From G963664585 sp963664585 (GTDB lineage Bacteria > Bacillota > Clostridia > Oscillospirales > Ruminococcaceae), in assembly GCA_963664585.2 (NCBI GenBank), contig CAXXEO010000014.1:186001-250000 (forward strand): a stretch of DNA of 64,000 bases, given 5' to 3'. Shown piece by piece: positions 1-9,063 of this stretch. Positions within the stretch are counted from its first letter, which is position 1; each line of letters opens with the position of its first letter. Below the pieces are notes generated by a model. It saw only the letters and a list, made by a program, of their open reading frames with translations. It did not search any database and had not been told where the DNA came from. Both the position numbers and the translations under genes were made by a program.

Positions 1-210
1 TGCTAAAACACCTGCGGTGATGGTACTGGTTGCATTACGCGGGTCAAAGCTGGAGATATCGCTTGCCAACGCAATTTTGAGTTCCTTGCTTGCCGGTGCT
101 GATGAGGACGATTTTCCAGCTGACGAGGATGAGGTTGCGCCACTGCTGCAGCCCGATAAAACGGCAAGAACCATAAGCAGTGAGAGAGTCGTACAGATGA
201 TCTTTTTCAA
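1..210 (-). CDS. ABC transporter substrate-binding lipoprotein, family 5 (N-terminal part only)
   Basis: The reading frame is open from a TTG at 210 and runs off the window edge, giving 70 residues. A GGAGGG ribosome site (complement of about 217-223) sits 6-7 bases before the TTG. The protein begins with a lysine-containing signal peptide and a lipobox LSGC, so the mature protein should be a membrane-anchored lipoprotein with Cys at about residue 21. A Ser/Ala-rich linker follows, and then LKIALASDISSFDPRNATST, which resembles the mature start of peptide/nickel-type (SBP_bac_5) binding proteins. The likely role is capturing oligopeptides or a related solute for an ABC importer whose other genes lie to the left. 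The family call rests on about 25 mature residues and is tentative; the lipoprotein call is firm. Confidence 0.65.
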   Translation of the reverse strand, partial: MKKIICTTLSLLMVLAVLSGCSSGATSSSSAGKSSSSAPASKELKIALASDISSFDPRNATSTITAGVLA

Positions 211-753
211 TTCGTTCCCTCCTATTTTTTGATGACGATTTTTTCTTCTATCTAATGCACCAGACAATGTTCACCTGATGCAATAAATCGAGATTTTGAA
301 GTTGCGGTAATGCCTGTTCGAACTTTGAATACCGTTGCACTGGAAAAATCATGATGTTGTGGATGATATGTACGCCATATTGGAATGACAAAGCTTTTTC
401 TGCTTTGACCGTATGCGAATCAGATTAGAAAGAGATAAGAGGAGGTTTTATGTGCGGCAAAATAAATGTTCATTTATAAACATAATAAATAATTAAAGTT
501 TAAAAGTCAACGAAATTGACGAATTATATTATAATTTGTCAACATAAACATACTATATTGATATAATATGTACAATTTATCATCTGACCACAATACGATT
601 CATAAGGCATAGAAGGCTGTTGATGGCTTTGCGATCGAAAATATCGCCGGTAAGGCGGCTTGGTGTTTGTGATCCTTTTTTACCATCTTTGCATGCGTAT
701 AAATTTTTATAAAAAGATGATAAAATAATAAATAGAACGCTGCCAAATCTGTT
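211..753. other. AT-rich intergenic region, no convincing gene
   Basis: This region separates the leftward lipoprotein gene from glpK and must hold promoters for both, but none is clear enough to assign. A ribosome site GGAGG at 441-445 precedes a nine-codon frame (450-479, MCGKINVHL); it is too short to support as a gene. A TTGTCA/TATAAT pair at 536-567 has a 20-base spacer, which is too long for a confident promoter. Confidence 0.5.
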
Positions 754-865
754 CTAGTGCCTTGTAATATCTAAATATTATAAGTCAATGGGTTAAATGT
801 TCTTGTATATTCCCCCGCCGAAGGCGGGGGAATATACAAGCTTAAGATGTTGCATTGTTCTAGTA
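754..865 (+). repeat. Family B palindromic element, copy B1
   Basis: About 112 bp. The ends CTAGTGCCTTGTAATATCT and the complement of GATGTTGCATTGTTCTAGTA form an imperfect terminal inverted repeat. The centre (802-840) is a perfect 18-bp stem with a GAA loop, made of CTTGTATATTCCCCCGCC and its complement. Two more copies lie at 4678-4853 and 44669-44780. It sits about 90 bp upstream of glpK, so it could affect that gene's leader; this is inference. Confidence 0.85.
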
Positions 866-953
866 TCCATTTGGGTAAAATAAGGTTAAATAAATGGAAT
901 CCTAAATCAGGGACGTGGCTTCTGATATTATTCAATGAGGGAGTAGGTTGGGT

Positions 954-2453
954 ATGAAGCAATATATTTTAGCTCTCGATCAGGGCACAACAAGCTCAAG
1001 AGCCATTTTATTCGATCACAATGGAAAGATGATTGAAAAAGCGCAGAATGATTTTACTCAAATCTATCCGCAGCCGGGATGGGTTGAACATGATCCCATG
1101 GAGATCCTCTCCAGCCAATATTCGTCTGTCCGTGCGGTTTTAGAGTCAGCAGGAATTTCTGCCCGGCAAGTCTGCGCAATTGGCATCACGAACCAGCGCG
1201 AAACAACGGTTGTCTGGGATAAAACAACCGGAAAGCCCGTGTACAACGCCATCGTATGGCAGTGCCGCAGGACCGCTTCAATCTGTGACGAGCTCAAAGC
1301 GGAAGGTCTAGGTGAGTATATTACAGATAAAACGGGGCTTTTAATTGATGCGTATTTTTCAGCGAGCAAGATCCAATGGATACTGGATAATGTACCGGGC
1401 GTGCGTTGCCGCGCGCAGCGAGGAGACCTGTTGTTCGGCACAATAGACACATGGCTTATATGGAATCTGACAGGCGGGCGTGCGCACGTGACGGATTATA
1501 CCAACGCATCGCGTACAATGCTTTTTGATATAGACAACTTGAAATGGGACAGCATATTATGCAAAAAACTTGGCATACCGGAATGTATGCTGCCAGAATG
1601 CCTGCCGTCAAGCCATATCTACGGAACCGTGGCAAAGACGCCGGGTCTTGAGGAGCTTGCAGGCGTGCCGATTGCCGGAGCTGCCGGAGACCAGCATGCC
1701 GCTTTGTTCGGACAGACATGCTTTGAGCCGGGACAGGCGAAGAATACATATGGTACCGGCTGCTTTATGCTTATGAATACGGGAAAAGAACGTGTGCGGT
1801 CTAAAAACCGACTTCTGTCCACCATCGCATGGGGAATCGGCGGAGAAGTGGAATATGCGCTGGAAGGCAGTGTTTTCAACGCAGGTTCTGTTATCAAGTG
1901 GTTGCGCGATGACCTGGGAATCATCCGAACGACACATGAGATAGATATACTGGCCGCTTCGGTTGCAGATACGCAGGGTGTATATGTTGTGCCGGCGTTT
2001 ACAGGGCTTGGCGCGCCCTACTGGGACATGTACGCGCGCGGTACTATTTTGGGGCTTACACGCGGAACCGGCAAGGCACATATTGCGCGTGCGGTGCTTG
2101 AGAGCATCGCATTTCAGGTCGCAGACCTTGTTTTTGCCATGCGCGAAGATGCGGACATCGCATTAACTACGCTGCGTGTCGATGGTGGTGCCAGCGTCAG
2201 TGACATAATGATGCAGTTTCAAGCGGATTTACTGGATGCCCATGTAGACCGACCTAAAAACATCGAAACCACAGCACTTGGCGCAGGCTTTATGGCAGGG
2301 CTTGCCTGTGGCTTTTGGTCTGACCGCGAAACTTTGATAAAATGTCGTGAAAGCGAACAAATATTTTATCCGAATATGGCAAAACCCCGACGTGACGAGT
2401 TGTATTCAACTTGGAAGCGAGCTGTGAAACGTGCGCAGGGCTGGGCCGAATAA
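954..2453 (+). CDS. glpK: Glycerol kinase
   Basis: FGGY-family kinase of 499 residues that phosphorylates glycerol to sn-glycerol 3-phosphate with ATP in the cytoplasm. Diagnostic blocks include ALDQGTTSSRAILFD at the N-terminus, QIYPQPGWVEHDP, ITNQRETTVVWD, GTIDTWLIWNLTGG, AGAAGDQHAALFGQ, NTYGTGCF, TGLGAPYWD and the C-terminal DGGAS and TTALGAGFMAGLA. The length matches the family. An in-frame TTG at 948 exists, but the ATG at 954 gives the usual MKQYILALDQGTT start with AGGGAG just upstream. It is followed after 28 bases by an Ldh2-type dehydrogenase, probably in the same transcript. No glycerol facilitator or glycerol-3-phosphate dehydrogenase is nearby, so substrate assignment rests on sequence alone. 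Confidence 0.92.
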   Translation: MKQYILALDQGTTSSRAILFDHNGKMIEKAQNDFTQIYPQPGWVEHDPMEILSSQYSSVRAVLESAGISARQVCAIGITNQRETTVVWDKTTGKPVYNAIVWQCRRTASICDELKAEGLGEYITDKTGLLIDAYFSASKIQWILDNVPGVRCRAQRGDLLFGTIDTWLIWNLTGGRAHVTDYTNASRTMLFDIDNLKWDSILCKKLGIPECMLPECLPSSHIYGTVAKTPGLEELAGVPIAGAAGDQHAALFGQTCFEPGQAKNTYGTGCFMLMNTGKERVRSKNRLLSTIAWGIGGEVEYALEGSVFNAGSVIKWLRDDLGIIRTTHEIDILAASVADTQGVYVVPAFTGLGAPYWDMYARGTILGLTRGTGKAHIARAVLESIAFQVADLVFAMREDADIALTTLRVDGGASVSDIMMQFQADLLDAHVDRPKNIETTALGAGFMAGLACGFWSDRETLIKCRESEQIFYPNMAKPRRDELYSTWKRAVKRAQGWAE

Positions 2454-2481
2454 AGTGCAAAAATGGGAAGGGCGGAGCATC

Positions 2482-3579
2482 ATGAGTAATATTCTTGTAG
2501 ACTGGAAGACGATGGAAAGTTTCGTAAACGATGTTTTTAAAGAGTATGGAGTACCAGACGAGGATGCGCGAATCTGTACCGATGTTCTTCTTGAATCAGA
2601 CAGGCGCGGCATCGAATCGCACGGCATCAATCGTTTTAAGCCAATCTATCTGGATCGTATCAAGGCAGGAATTCAAAAGCCTGTTACAGAATTTGAAATA
2701 GTAAGACAGACTGCAACTACTGCCGTTGTGGACGGTCATGACGGCATGGGACAGGTTATTGCCTACCGCAGCATGCAGATGGCCATTGAAATGGCAAAAT
2801 CGTACGGCATGGGAATGGTTGCTGTCCGCAATTCTACGCATTATGGCATTGCAGGTTACTACTCAACAATGGCGGCAAAAGCCGGCTGTATCGGTATTAC
2901 GGGTACGAATGCGCGTCCTTCCATCGCGCCAACGTTTGGTGTTGAAAACATGCTGGGTACGAATCCCCTTACGATTGGGCTGCCTACAGATGAAGAGTTC
3001 CCTTTTATGCTGGACTGTGCTACATCCATTATCCAACGCGGAAAAATCGAATATTACTCTCGTATCGGCAAGGATACACCCGCTGGAATGGTGATTGATC
3101 ATGATGGAAATGCTCTTACCGACTCTGATTTCATTTTAAAGCTGCTCAGTGATGGAACAGCTGCTCTGGCGCCTTTAGGCGGCATCGGCGAGGAATTTGC
3201 CGGCTATAAAGGATACGGCTATGCCACTGTTGTCGAGATTTTATCGTCCGCACTACAAGCGGGAAGTTACCTTAATATGCTGACCGGAGTACAAAATGGG
3301 AAAAAGGTGCCACTTCACCTTGGTCATTTCTTTATCGCCATTGATACAGAAGCCTTTATGGGGCTTGAAGTGTTTGAAAAGATTACAGGGGACATTCTGC
3401 GCAGGCTGCGTGCCTCTCAAAAGATGCCGGGCTGTGAGCGCATCTATACTGCCGGCGAAAAGGAATATTTGATCTGGCTTGACCGGAAAGATAAGGGCAT
3501 TTTGATCAATGAAGCCGTACAAAAAGAGCTGGCTGCTATACGCGATGAGCTCAAGCTTACTCAATACAGCTTGTTTTAA
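2482..3579 (+). CDS. Malate/L-lactate dehydrogenase family (Ldh2) oxidoreductase
   Basis: A 365-residue NAD(P)-dependent 2-hydroxy-acid dehydrogenase of the Ldh_2 fold, which is unrelated to ordinary lactate dehydrogenases. Family blocks are SDRRGIESHGINRF, the catalytic-region NSTHYGIAGYYS, ITGTNARPSIAPTFG, MLGTNPLTIGLPT, LDCATSIIQRGKIE, and the late GGIGEEFAGYKGYGYATVVE. The open frame extends upstream into glpK, but the ATG at 2482 follows GGGCGGAG and is the natural start. It is probably co-transcribed with glpK. Family members act on malate, lactate, ureidoglycolate or 2,3-diketogulonate, and the sequence does not decide which. A family A element begins 10 bases after the stop. Confidence 0.85.
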   Translation: MSNILVDWKTMESFVNDVFKEYGVPDEDARICTDVLLESDRRGIESHGINRFKPIYLDRIKAGIQKPVTEFEIVRQTATTAVVDGHDGMGQVIAYRSMQMAIEMAKSYGMGMVAVRNSTHYGIAGYYSTMAAKAGCIGITGTNARPSIAPTFGVENMLGTNPLTIGLPTDEEFPFMLDCATSIIQRGKIEYYSRIGKDTPAGMVIDHDGNALTDSDFILKLLSDGTAALAPLGGIGEEFAGYKGYGYATVVEILSSALQAGSYLNMLTGVQNGKKVPLHLGHFFIAIDTEAFMGLEVFEKITGDILRRLRASQKMPGCERIYTAGEKEYLIWLDRKDKGILINEAVQKELAAIRDELKLTQYSLF

Positions 3580-3589
3580 CAGACAATGA

Positions 3590-3695
3590 TATAGCCAATT
3601 CACTTAAAAACTGGCTATATATATAACGTCATTTTCTCCCCCCGCCTTCGGCAGGGGGAGAAATCACAGGCTTGTTTTCAAATTAATCAACTATA
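3590..3695 (+). repeat. Family A palindromic element, copy A1
   Basis: 106 bp, bounded by TATAGCC and CTATA. The left arm TATAGCCAATTCACTTAAAA is an inverted match to the right arm ending TTAATCAACTATA. The central GC hairpin is CCCCCCGCCTTCGGCAGGGGG. It lies 10 bases after the stop codon of the upstream dehydrogenase gene. Confidence 0.9.
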
Positions 3696-3737
3696 AAATG
3701 ACGATTTCAAGTGAATTTTTTGGGTGGTGTAAATGTG

Positions 3738-4664
3738 ATGATAACGAGTGAATTGGATATAAAAATGAAAGACGGTCAGATAAATCATATTTACCTTTGG
3801 AGACCAGACGAAGAAATTAGCTGCAAGGGAGTCATCCAAATCGTCCATGGTGCGGCTGAATACGGAAAAAGATATGAAGATTTTGCACAATATCTGACTA
3901 AGAATGGGTTCATTGTCTGCGCAAGTGATTATAGAGGACATGGCTTTTCTGTCAAGGATAAAACTGATCTTGGCTTTTTCAGCGACGAGGATGGCTGGAG
4001 AAAAATTGTGGATGACCTCTATGCAATAACGCAATATCTCAAAAATGAATATAAGGGTTTGAACGTTTTTCTTTTAGGGCACAGCATGGGATCTTTTTTG
4101 GCAAGAACTTACGCAATCCTTTATGGAAGAGAAATAACGGGACTGGTATTGAGCGGAACGGCCCACAATCCAAAGACATTGTTGATGTTTGGGAAATATG
4201 TAGCCGAAAGAGACATAAAAGCCGGAAAAGCAAGATATAAAAACCCGCTTCTGAATCAATTAACTTTCCGGGATTTAAACAAAAGCTTCAGAAGTGGTAA
4301 GACAGATTATGAATGGCTTTCAAGAGACCCGGCAATTGTTGAAAAGTATATAGAAGATGAACTTTGTGGATTTGACTTTACTTCATCTGCCTTTAGGGAT
4401 ATGTTCGGTGGGCTTTTGTTCATCACGGACAGAAAAAATATCTCCAAGACACCAAATGAACTCCCTATTCTGATCCTTGCAGGGAAGGATGATCCCGTTG
4501 GAGAAAAGGGGAAAATGGTCATGAAGTGTTACAACAAGTACGTTGATGTTGGGATAAAGAGTGTTCATGTAAAGCTATATGAGGGGATGAGGCATGAAAT
4601 CCTCAATGAGATCGGAAAAGAAGAGGTATATCAGGATATTCTCAGTTGGGTCATTGGTGTCTGA
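3738..4664 (+). CDS. Alpha/beta hydrolase, lysophospholipase/monoacylglycerol-lipase type
   Basis: A 308-residue serine hydrolase of the Hydrolase_4 family. IVHGAAEYGKRYEDFA carries the oxyanion-type HG, and SDYRGHGFS is typical of PldB-like lipases. The nucleophile elbow is GHSMGSF, with the acid in LAGKDDPVGEKG and the histidine in GMRHEILNE, so the full Ser-Asp-His triad is present. The frame extends to GTG 3711, but ATG 3738 has GGGTGG about 8 bases upstream. No signal peptide is visible, so it probably acts in the cytoplasm on monoacylglycerol or lysophospholipid-type esters. It stands alone between repeat elements A1 and B2. Confidence 0.85.
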   Translation: MITSELDIKMKDGQINHIYLWRPDEEISCKGVIQIVHGAAEYGKRYEDFAQYLTKNGFIVCASDYRGHGFSVKDKTDLGFFSDEDGWRKIVDDLYAITQYLKNEYKGLNVFLLGHSMGSFLARTYAILYGREITGLVLSGTAHNPKTLLMFGKYVAERDIKAGKARYKNPLLNQLTFRDLNKSFRSGKTDYEWLSRDPAIVEKYIEDELCGFDFTSSAFRDMFGGLLFITDRKNISKTPNELPILILAGKDDPVGEKGKMVMKCYNKYVDVGIKSVHVKLYEGMRHEILNEIGKEEVYQDILSWVIGV

Positions 4665-4677
4665 AAAAAGGGATAAA

Positions 4678-4853
4678 ATAGTGCCTTGTAAAATCTTAAT
4701 CTCTTATGGGAATGGGTTAAAAGTTAAAGATTTTGCATTGTACAAGTGTCTTGTAAAACCTAAAACTTGTATTTAAAGGGTTCAGAATGTTTTGTATATT
4801 CCCCGCCGCCGGCGGGGGATATACAAGGCTTAGATTTTACAGAGTACTAGTGC
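4678..4853 (+). repeat. Family B elements in tandem, copies B2a (hairpin-less) and B2b
   Basis: The left part (about 4678-4745) has both family B arms (TAGTGCCTTGTAAAATCTTA ... AAAGATTTTGCATTGTAC) but lacks the central GC hairpin. The right part (about 4741-4853) is a full copy, with arms GTGTCTTGTAAAACCT and AGATTTTACAGAGTACTAG and the centre CCCCGCCGCCGGCGGGGG. It lies just after the hydrolase stop codon. Confidence 0.75.
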
Positions 4854-4900
4854 AATTTAGTAATATGGATTTGCGAATGAAAACGAATTATTATGATCAG

Positions 4901-4952
4901 TAAAATCGCCGGAAGTCTATGCTTTGATTTGCATAGATTTTCGGCGATTTAT
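4901..4952. terminator. Long hairpin between convergent genes, probable bidirectional terminator
   Basis: TAAAATCGCCGGAAGTCTATGC pairs almost fully with GCATAGATTTTCGGCGATTTA across an eight-base loop. It separates the rightward hydrolase gene from the leftward asparaginase gene and is flanked by A/T-rich tails on both sides. Confidence 0.7.
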
Positions 4953-5005
4953 TGAGATTATAAAGTCTTAAAGAAGTATAATTCTCCCCATAACATCAAG
5001 TAAGA

Positions 5006-6187
5006 TTAATACTGCTTAAAAATCTCTTTAATTTCGGTGACATTTTTGGTCTGCGTCAGTGCTAGTGAAAGAAGGATGCGGGCCTTCTGAGGATTGAGTG
5101 TGTCTCCGCCAATACAATTGGCCGGTGCATTGGCAGAAATCGTTACGATACCGTTGCTGATTCTGGAGGTGTTGACGACAGGAACACCACTCTTTTCCAA
5201 CGAAACCAATTTGTTAGACCATAGTGTGCTGTAAGAGCCATTACCAGCGCCGGCGGTAACAATCCCCTCGGAATTCTTGGAGAAATAGTCCAGTATGTCT
5301 GGGTCTGCATCAATATGGAAATAAGCAATCGAGACCTTGGGTAGCTTTTCAAGCTTGCTGATATCAAAGCGGGATTCGGTCGTGTGTTTTTTGGTCGTTT
5401 TTGTATAGAAATAAGGTTTGTCATCGCGCATATAGCCAAGGCATCCAAAATCCTTGCCACCAAAGGCATCGGTTTTGAAGGTGTTGATTTTTTGAACATC
5501 ACGGCCGCTGTAAATGCCATCCGAGAAGATGACCATGGCACCCTGGCCGATAGCCTCGTCGCTGCGGGCGAGAGCAACGGCTTGATAAAGGTTAAAGGGA
5601 CCATCAGCGCTGGTAGCCGTTGAGGGCCGCATGGCGCCGACTACTACAACAGGCTTTTTGGTTTTTACGGTGAGGGTGAGAAAATAGGCGGTTTCCTCCA
5701 ACGTATCGGTACCATGGGTAACGACAAAACCGTCAATCTTATCATTGGTGGCCAGTTCGTTGATCCGTTTTGCCAGACATAGCCAATCCTGTCCGGTTAC
5801 ATTGTCGCTGGCCGTGTTGAGAATTTGTTCGCCGCTGATATTGGCCAGCTTATCGATTCCGGGTACGCTGTCAATCAGCGCCTGGACATTTAGCTCACCG
5901 GCTTTATATTCAGTGGTCTTACCTGCTGCACCGGTACCGGCAATCGTGCCGCCAGTGGCTAAAATCACTACATTTTTAAGAGACTGATTTTGTATTGATG
6001 AAACAGAGGAAGTGGCCGCGGAAGTCCCAGAAGAAGCGGCCGCCGGTTTGGGCGCCGATGCAGAGGAAGTAGTTGCAGATGAAGTAGTTGCAGATGAAGT
6101 GGAGGATACCGCAGGTTGTCCCGCACAAGAGGAAACAGAAGCCACAATTAAGAGAAGACAGAGCAGGGATACAAATGCCTTTTTCAT
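5006..6187 (-). CDS. ansB: L-asparaginase, secreted type II, lipoprotein
   Basis: A 393-residue asparaginase hydrolysing L-asparagine to aspartate and ammonia. The N-terminus is a lipoprotein signal (MKKAFVSLLCLLLIVASVSSC), so the enzyme is tethered outside the membrane. A low-complexity Ser/Ala/Thr linker (about residues 25-65) follows, then the catalytic domain. ATGGTIAGTG holds the first catalytic Thr, and HGTDTLEETAYFL holds the second Thr-Asp pair. VGAMRPSTATSADGPFNLYQA is a family block. The ATG is preceded by GGGAG. Extracellular type II enzymes usually supply aspartate and ammonia from peptides or free asparagine. It is monocistronic, with the GntR gene upstream on the same strand across a family A element. 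Confidence 0.92.
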   Translation of the reverse strand: MKKAFVSLLCLLLIVASVSSCAGQPAVSSTSSATTSSATTSSASAPKPAAASSGTSAATSSVSSIQNQSLKNVVILATGGTIAGTGAAGKTTEYKAGELNVQALIDSVPGIDKLANISGEQILNTASDNVTGQDWLCLAKRINELATNDKIDGFVVTHGTDTLEETAYFLTLTVKTKKPVVVVGAMRPSTATSADGPFNLYQAVALARSDEAIGQGAMVIFSDGIYSGRDVQKINTFKTDAFGGKDFGCLGYMRDDKPYFYTKTTKKHTTESRFDISKLEKLPKVSIAYFHIDADPDILDYFSKNSEGIVTAGAGNGSYSTLWSNKLVSLEKSGVPVVNTSRISNGIVTISANAPANCIGGDTLNPQKARILLSLALTQTKNVTEIKEIFKQY

Positions 6188-6365
6188 TTCGTTTTCTCCC
6201 TTACAGTATGATTGAACATGATTTGTTGTGCAGTCTTTGTTGCCGTAATAAGAACATACCGAAAAAAGACTGAACGACTGCTATATCAATGTTATTAATA
6301 CAAATTCCAAAATATGTTATTTGAATATATTGATAATTTTCGATAAAAACCGTTATAAGAATTGA

Positions 6366-6402
6366 AATAGCTGGATGCTCCGAAAGGAACAGCCAGCTAT
6401 GC
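6366..6402 (-). terminator. Hairpin downstream of the GntR gene
   Basis: ATAGCTGG and CCAGCTAT form an 8-bp stem with an 18-base loop, followed on the minus strand by a short T-rich run (TTTC). It lies between the end of the GntR gene and the asparaginase gene, separated from the former by element A2. Its strength as a terminator is moderate. Confidence 0.45.
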
Positions 6403-6411
6403 TTTAATATT

Positions 6412-6517
6412 TATAGCCAATTAACTTAAAAACTGGCTATAGTTAAAACGTCATTTTCTTCCCCCGTCTTCGGCGGGGGAAGAAATCACAAGTTTGTTTT
6501 CAAGTTAATCATCTATA
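6412..6517 (+). repeat. Family A palindromic element, copy A2
   Basis: Ends are TATAGCC and ATCTATA, and the centre is CCCCCGTCTTCGGCGGGGG. It belongs to the subtype with GGCTATAGTTAAAACG after the left arm. It lies 61 bases beyond the GntR stop codon. Confidence 0.9.
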
Positions 6518-6578
6518 ACTGAATGTTTTTACATCTGGCCTTCTGCATTGTTTAAAGGCAGACTACAAAAGCAGATAA

Positions 6579-7307
6579 TTATAAATCCACATGATGGTCG
6601 ACCATATCTAAATAGGCCTTTTTACATGTTTCAAAATCCTTAGTTACAATGGATTTATAAATAATACGGTGAAGATCAGTACCATTTGCAATGGTTTTTG
6701 TTTTGCGCTTGGAGATGGATCGATCTAGGCGCTGCTTTACTATGATCAACAGGTATTGATAAATTGATTCTTTTGCAACTGTAAAGGAATAAGAGTAGAG
6801 AGAGTTTTTTGACATTTTTACGATCTTATGATGAAATTCCAAATCTACATCAACCAGATCTTTAAAAAGTCTAGAATCCCAATCTTGACATTGATAGATT
6901 TCAGACCGAATATGATCATATTTATTCGTAATTTCATTCAGCTGTTCAATCTCTTCAGGAGTGGCTCGTTCAATCGCTAAGCGAGCACATTCGATTTCCA
7001 ACAGCTTTCGGAATTCGCATACATCTTCAAGAAGCTCTGGACGCATGTAAAATTCTGAAACTTCAGTAATATATTTGCTGAAACTAAAATTCTTTACATA
7101 CGTTCCCTCGCCTACGCGGGTTTCAACGATTCCTAAAGTATTCAGCTTTTGCAGTGCCATGCGGACTGTCAGACGGTTCACGCCGAAAATTTCTGATAGT
7201 TCACCTTCAGAAGGAATCTTATCATAGATCTTCCATTGCCCATTTGAAATATTCTCCTTAATCCTATTGCAAACTTCATCTGGGAGAGATGTTTTTTTGA
7301 TCTTCAT
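6579..7307 (-). CDS. GntR-family transcriptional regulator, FadR subfamily
   Basis: A 242-residue regulator. The N-terminal winged helix spans about residues 1-75, with the GntR signature KIPSEGELSEIFGVNRLTVR followed by MALQKLNTLGIVETRVGEGTYV. The rest is an all-helical FCD-type ligand domain, with EFRKLLEIECARLAIERAT and DVDLEFHHKIVKMSKN carrying the usual Asp/His metal-binding residues. Its ATG has GGAGG upstream. It is divergent from three tandem sugar-acid-dehydratase-like genes. FadR-type regulators next to such catabolic genes usually repress them and release when a sugar acid binds, so that is the likely role here. The ligand is unknown. Confidence 0.85.
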   Translation of the reverse strand: MKIKKTSLPDEVCNRIKENISNGQWKIYDKIPSEGELSEIFGVNRLTVRMALQKLNTLGIVETRVGEGTYVKNFSFSKYITEVSEFYMRPELLEDVCEFRKLLEIECARLAIERATPEEIEQLNEITNKYDHIRSEIYQCQDWDSRLFKDLVDVDLEFHHKIVKMSKNSLYSYSFTVAKESIYQYLLIIVKQRLDRSISKRKTKTIANGTDLHRIIYKSIVTKDFETCKKAYLDMVDHHVDL

Positions 7308-7723
7308 AGTTCCTCCATTTATTTACATATAACTGAATAATATATTTTAGTGATTACATATATATTTACTGGTTGATTGAAACCCAAATATTGTAAATTT
7401 AAAAAAGTAATTTTATCATAGTGCTTTGTGTCGTAATTGTCAAGTTGAAGAAAGTGACTCTTATGTTCAATATAAATAAATAAACATTGATATAATAATA
7501 TTTTTATATGAATATATAATATAAATTATGACAAATTATGTAAAATGTTGCGTGATCTATACTTAGCGAACAGATCGATATCAATCAGTCGGATAAGTGA
7601 ATATTGAGGCGTCATCATAAGAATTACGAACATTGATGTTATATAGGTACAAGAGACTATCATTTTCTTTTCCTATGTGCGCTCTATATTTTTATTATAA
7701 AAATGAAAAAGGAGTTGTATCAG
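7308..7723. promoter_or_regulatory. Divergent control region between GntR regulator and dehydratase operon
   Basis: About 400 bp of very AT-rich DNA with no gene. TTACATATA occurs twice close together (around 7323 and 7354), the second inside AGTGATTACATATATATTTACT, which is roughly symmetric. These are candidate GntR operators near the regulator start. AACATTGATATAATAATATT (about 7481-7500) resembles a sequence upstream of glpK. No promoter is assigned with confidence. Confidence 0.4.
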
Positions 7724-8896
7724 ATGAAAATTACCAAGGTTGACGTTATGCAGGTTAAAGCAGGAAATCCCATTTGGCGCCCGATCATTTGCAGAATCTT
7801 TACCGATGAAGGAGTTTATGGCGATGGGGAAGCAGCCCTTGCCTATGGTATTGCCGCGCCCGCCGCATTTGGCATGGTCAAAGATTTGGCCTCTCTGATT
7901 ATCGGTATGGACCCTTTGGACAATGAGGTTATCTGGGATAAACTTTATAAATCTACTTTCTGGGGACAAAACGGTGGGCCGGTAGTCTTCGCTGGCATCA
8001 GCGCGCTGGATATTGCTCTGTGGGATATTAAGGGCAAGTTCTTTAATGTGCCTATTTACAAGCTCCTTGGAGGCAAGCGGAGGGACAACCTGCGAAGCTA
8101 TGCCAGTCAGCTGCAATTCGGGTGGGGACCTAATTTTGAAGAGATGAAATCCACCGAAGAATATGCCGCGGTTTCCAAAAAAGCCGTCGCAGACGGTTAC
8201 GACGCCATCAAAATTGATTTCTTTACCTATGACAAGGATGGAAGGCATTTTACCGCAGAGGACATGACAAGACTGCTGAAGCCTTATTATGTGGATCTTG
8301 TCGAGGAAAGGATCGCTGCCGTCAGAGAAGCTGTCGGGCCGAACGTTGATATCATCATGGAGAATCACTCAAATCCTGACGCGCAATCCGCGGTTCAACT
8401 GGGACGCCGCGCACAAAAATACAATATATTCTATTTTGAAGAGCCCAATACACCAACCTCAAAGATGGCAAAATATATCTGCGACAAGCTGGAGATGCCC
8501 ATTGCACATGGCGAGAGAGTTTACTCGAGATGGCAGTACGCGGAATACTTCGAGAACAGTTCCGTACAAGTGATTCAGCCGGACCTTGGAAACTGCGGCG
8601 GCCTGACTGAAGGTAAAAAGATCTGTGATATGGCTTATACCTATGACGTCAGTGTACAGGCACATGTTTGCGCAAGCCCCTTGTCCACTGCTGTCGCCCT
8701 GCACTTAGAGTCCGTGATTCCGAATTTTGTAATTCACGAGCATCATAGAATCTGTCTCTGCGACTTTAATAAAGAACTCTGTATCCATGACTACCAGCCT
8801 GTGGACGGCAAATACAAGGTTCCCGAACTACCCGGCATCGGCAATGAATTTTCAGAATTCGCTTTGACAAACTGTGAAAAGGTAACAGTCAAATAA
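7724..8896 (+). CDS. Enolase-superfamily sugar-acid dehydratase-like protein, paralogue 1
   Basis: A 390-residue protein of the mandelate racemase/muconate-lactonizing branch, closest in pattern to galactonate dehydratases. The N-terminal capping domain (MKITKVDVMQV ... GDGEAALAYG) precedes the barrel. Barrel motifs are AIKIDFF, IIMENHSNPDA, IFYFEEPN, IAHGERVYSRWQY, QPDLGNCGGLTE and QAHVCASPLSTA. ENH, FEEP and the GER glutamate match the metal-ligand positions, and QAH matches the catalytic His. A frame from 7703 exists, but AAAAAGGAG 9 bases before ATG 7724 fixes the start. The expected reaction is Mg-dependent removal of water from an aldonic-type acid to a 2-keto-3-deoxy acid. The substrate is unknown. 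It is divergent from the GntR gene. Confidence 0.8.
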   Translation: MKITKVDVMQVKAGNPIWRPIICRIFTDEGVYGDGEAALAYGIAAPAAFGMVKDLASLIIGMDPLDNEVIWDKLYKSTFWGQNGGPVVFAGISALDIALWDIKGKFFNVPIYKLLGGKRRDNLRSYASQLQFGWGPNFEEMKSTEEYAAVSKKAVADGYDAIKIDFFTYDKDGRHFTAEDMTRLLKPYYVDLVEERIAAVREAVGPNVDIIMENHSNPDAQSAVQLGRRAQKYNIFYFEEPNTPTSKMAKYICDKLEMPIAHGERVYSRWQYAEYFENSSVQVIQPDLGNCGGLTEGKKICDMAYTYDVSVQAHVCASPLSTAVALHLESVIPNFVIHEHHRICLCDFNKELCIHDYQPVDGKYKVPELPGIGNEFSEFALTNCEKVTVK

Positions 8897-8924
8897 AACA
8901 ACCTTTTCAGATGTCCCGTACATG

Positions 8925-9029
8925 TATAACCAATTAACTTAAAAACTGGCTATAGTTAAAACGTCATTTTCTTCCCCCGCCTTCGGCGGAGGAAGAAATC
9001 ACAAGCTTGTTTTCAAGTTTATCAAATTT
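8925..9029 (+). repeat. Family A palindromic element, copy A3
   Basis: It lies between dehydratase paralogues 1 and 2. The left end is TATAACCAATTAACTT; the right end is degenerate (GTTTATCAAATTTA). The central hairpin has one arm mutated (CGGAGGAAG). It is the only repeat inside this putative operon and could attenuate or separate transcripts. Confidence 0.85.
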
Positions 9030-9063
9030 ACAATGCCAATCAAAATAAAAAAGGAGTTGTATT

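Noticed and set aside
17..232. Rightward open frame at the window start
   Set aside because: It is the reverse-strand shadow of a lipoprotein gene with a clear signal peptide and ribosome site.
450..479. Nine-codon frame with a strong ribosome site upstream of glpK
   Set aside because: It is too short to tell from chance, and its product MCGKINVHL matches nothing recognisable.
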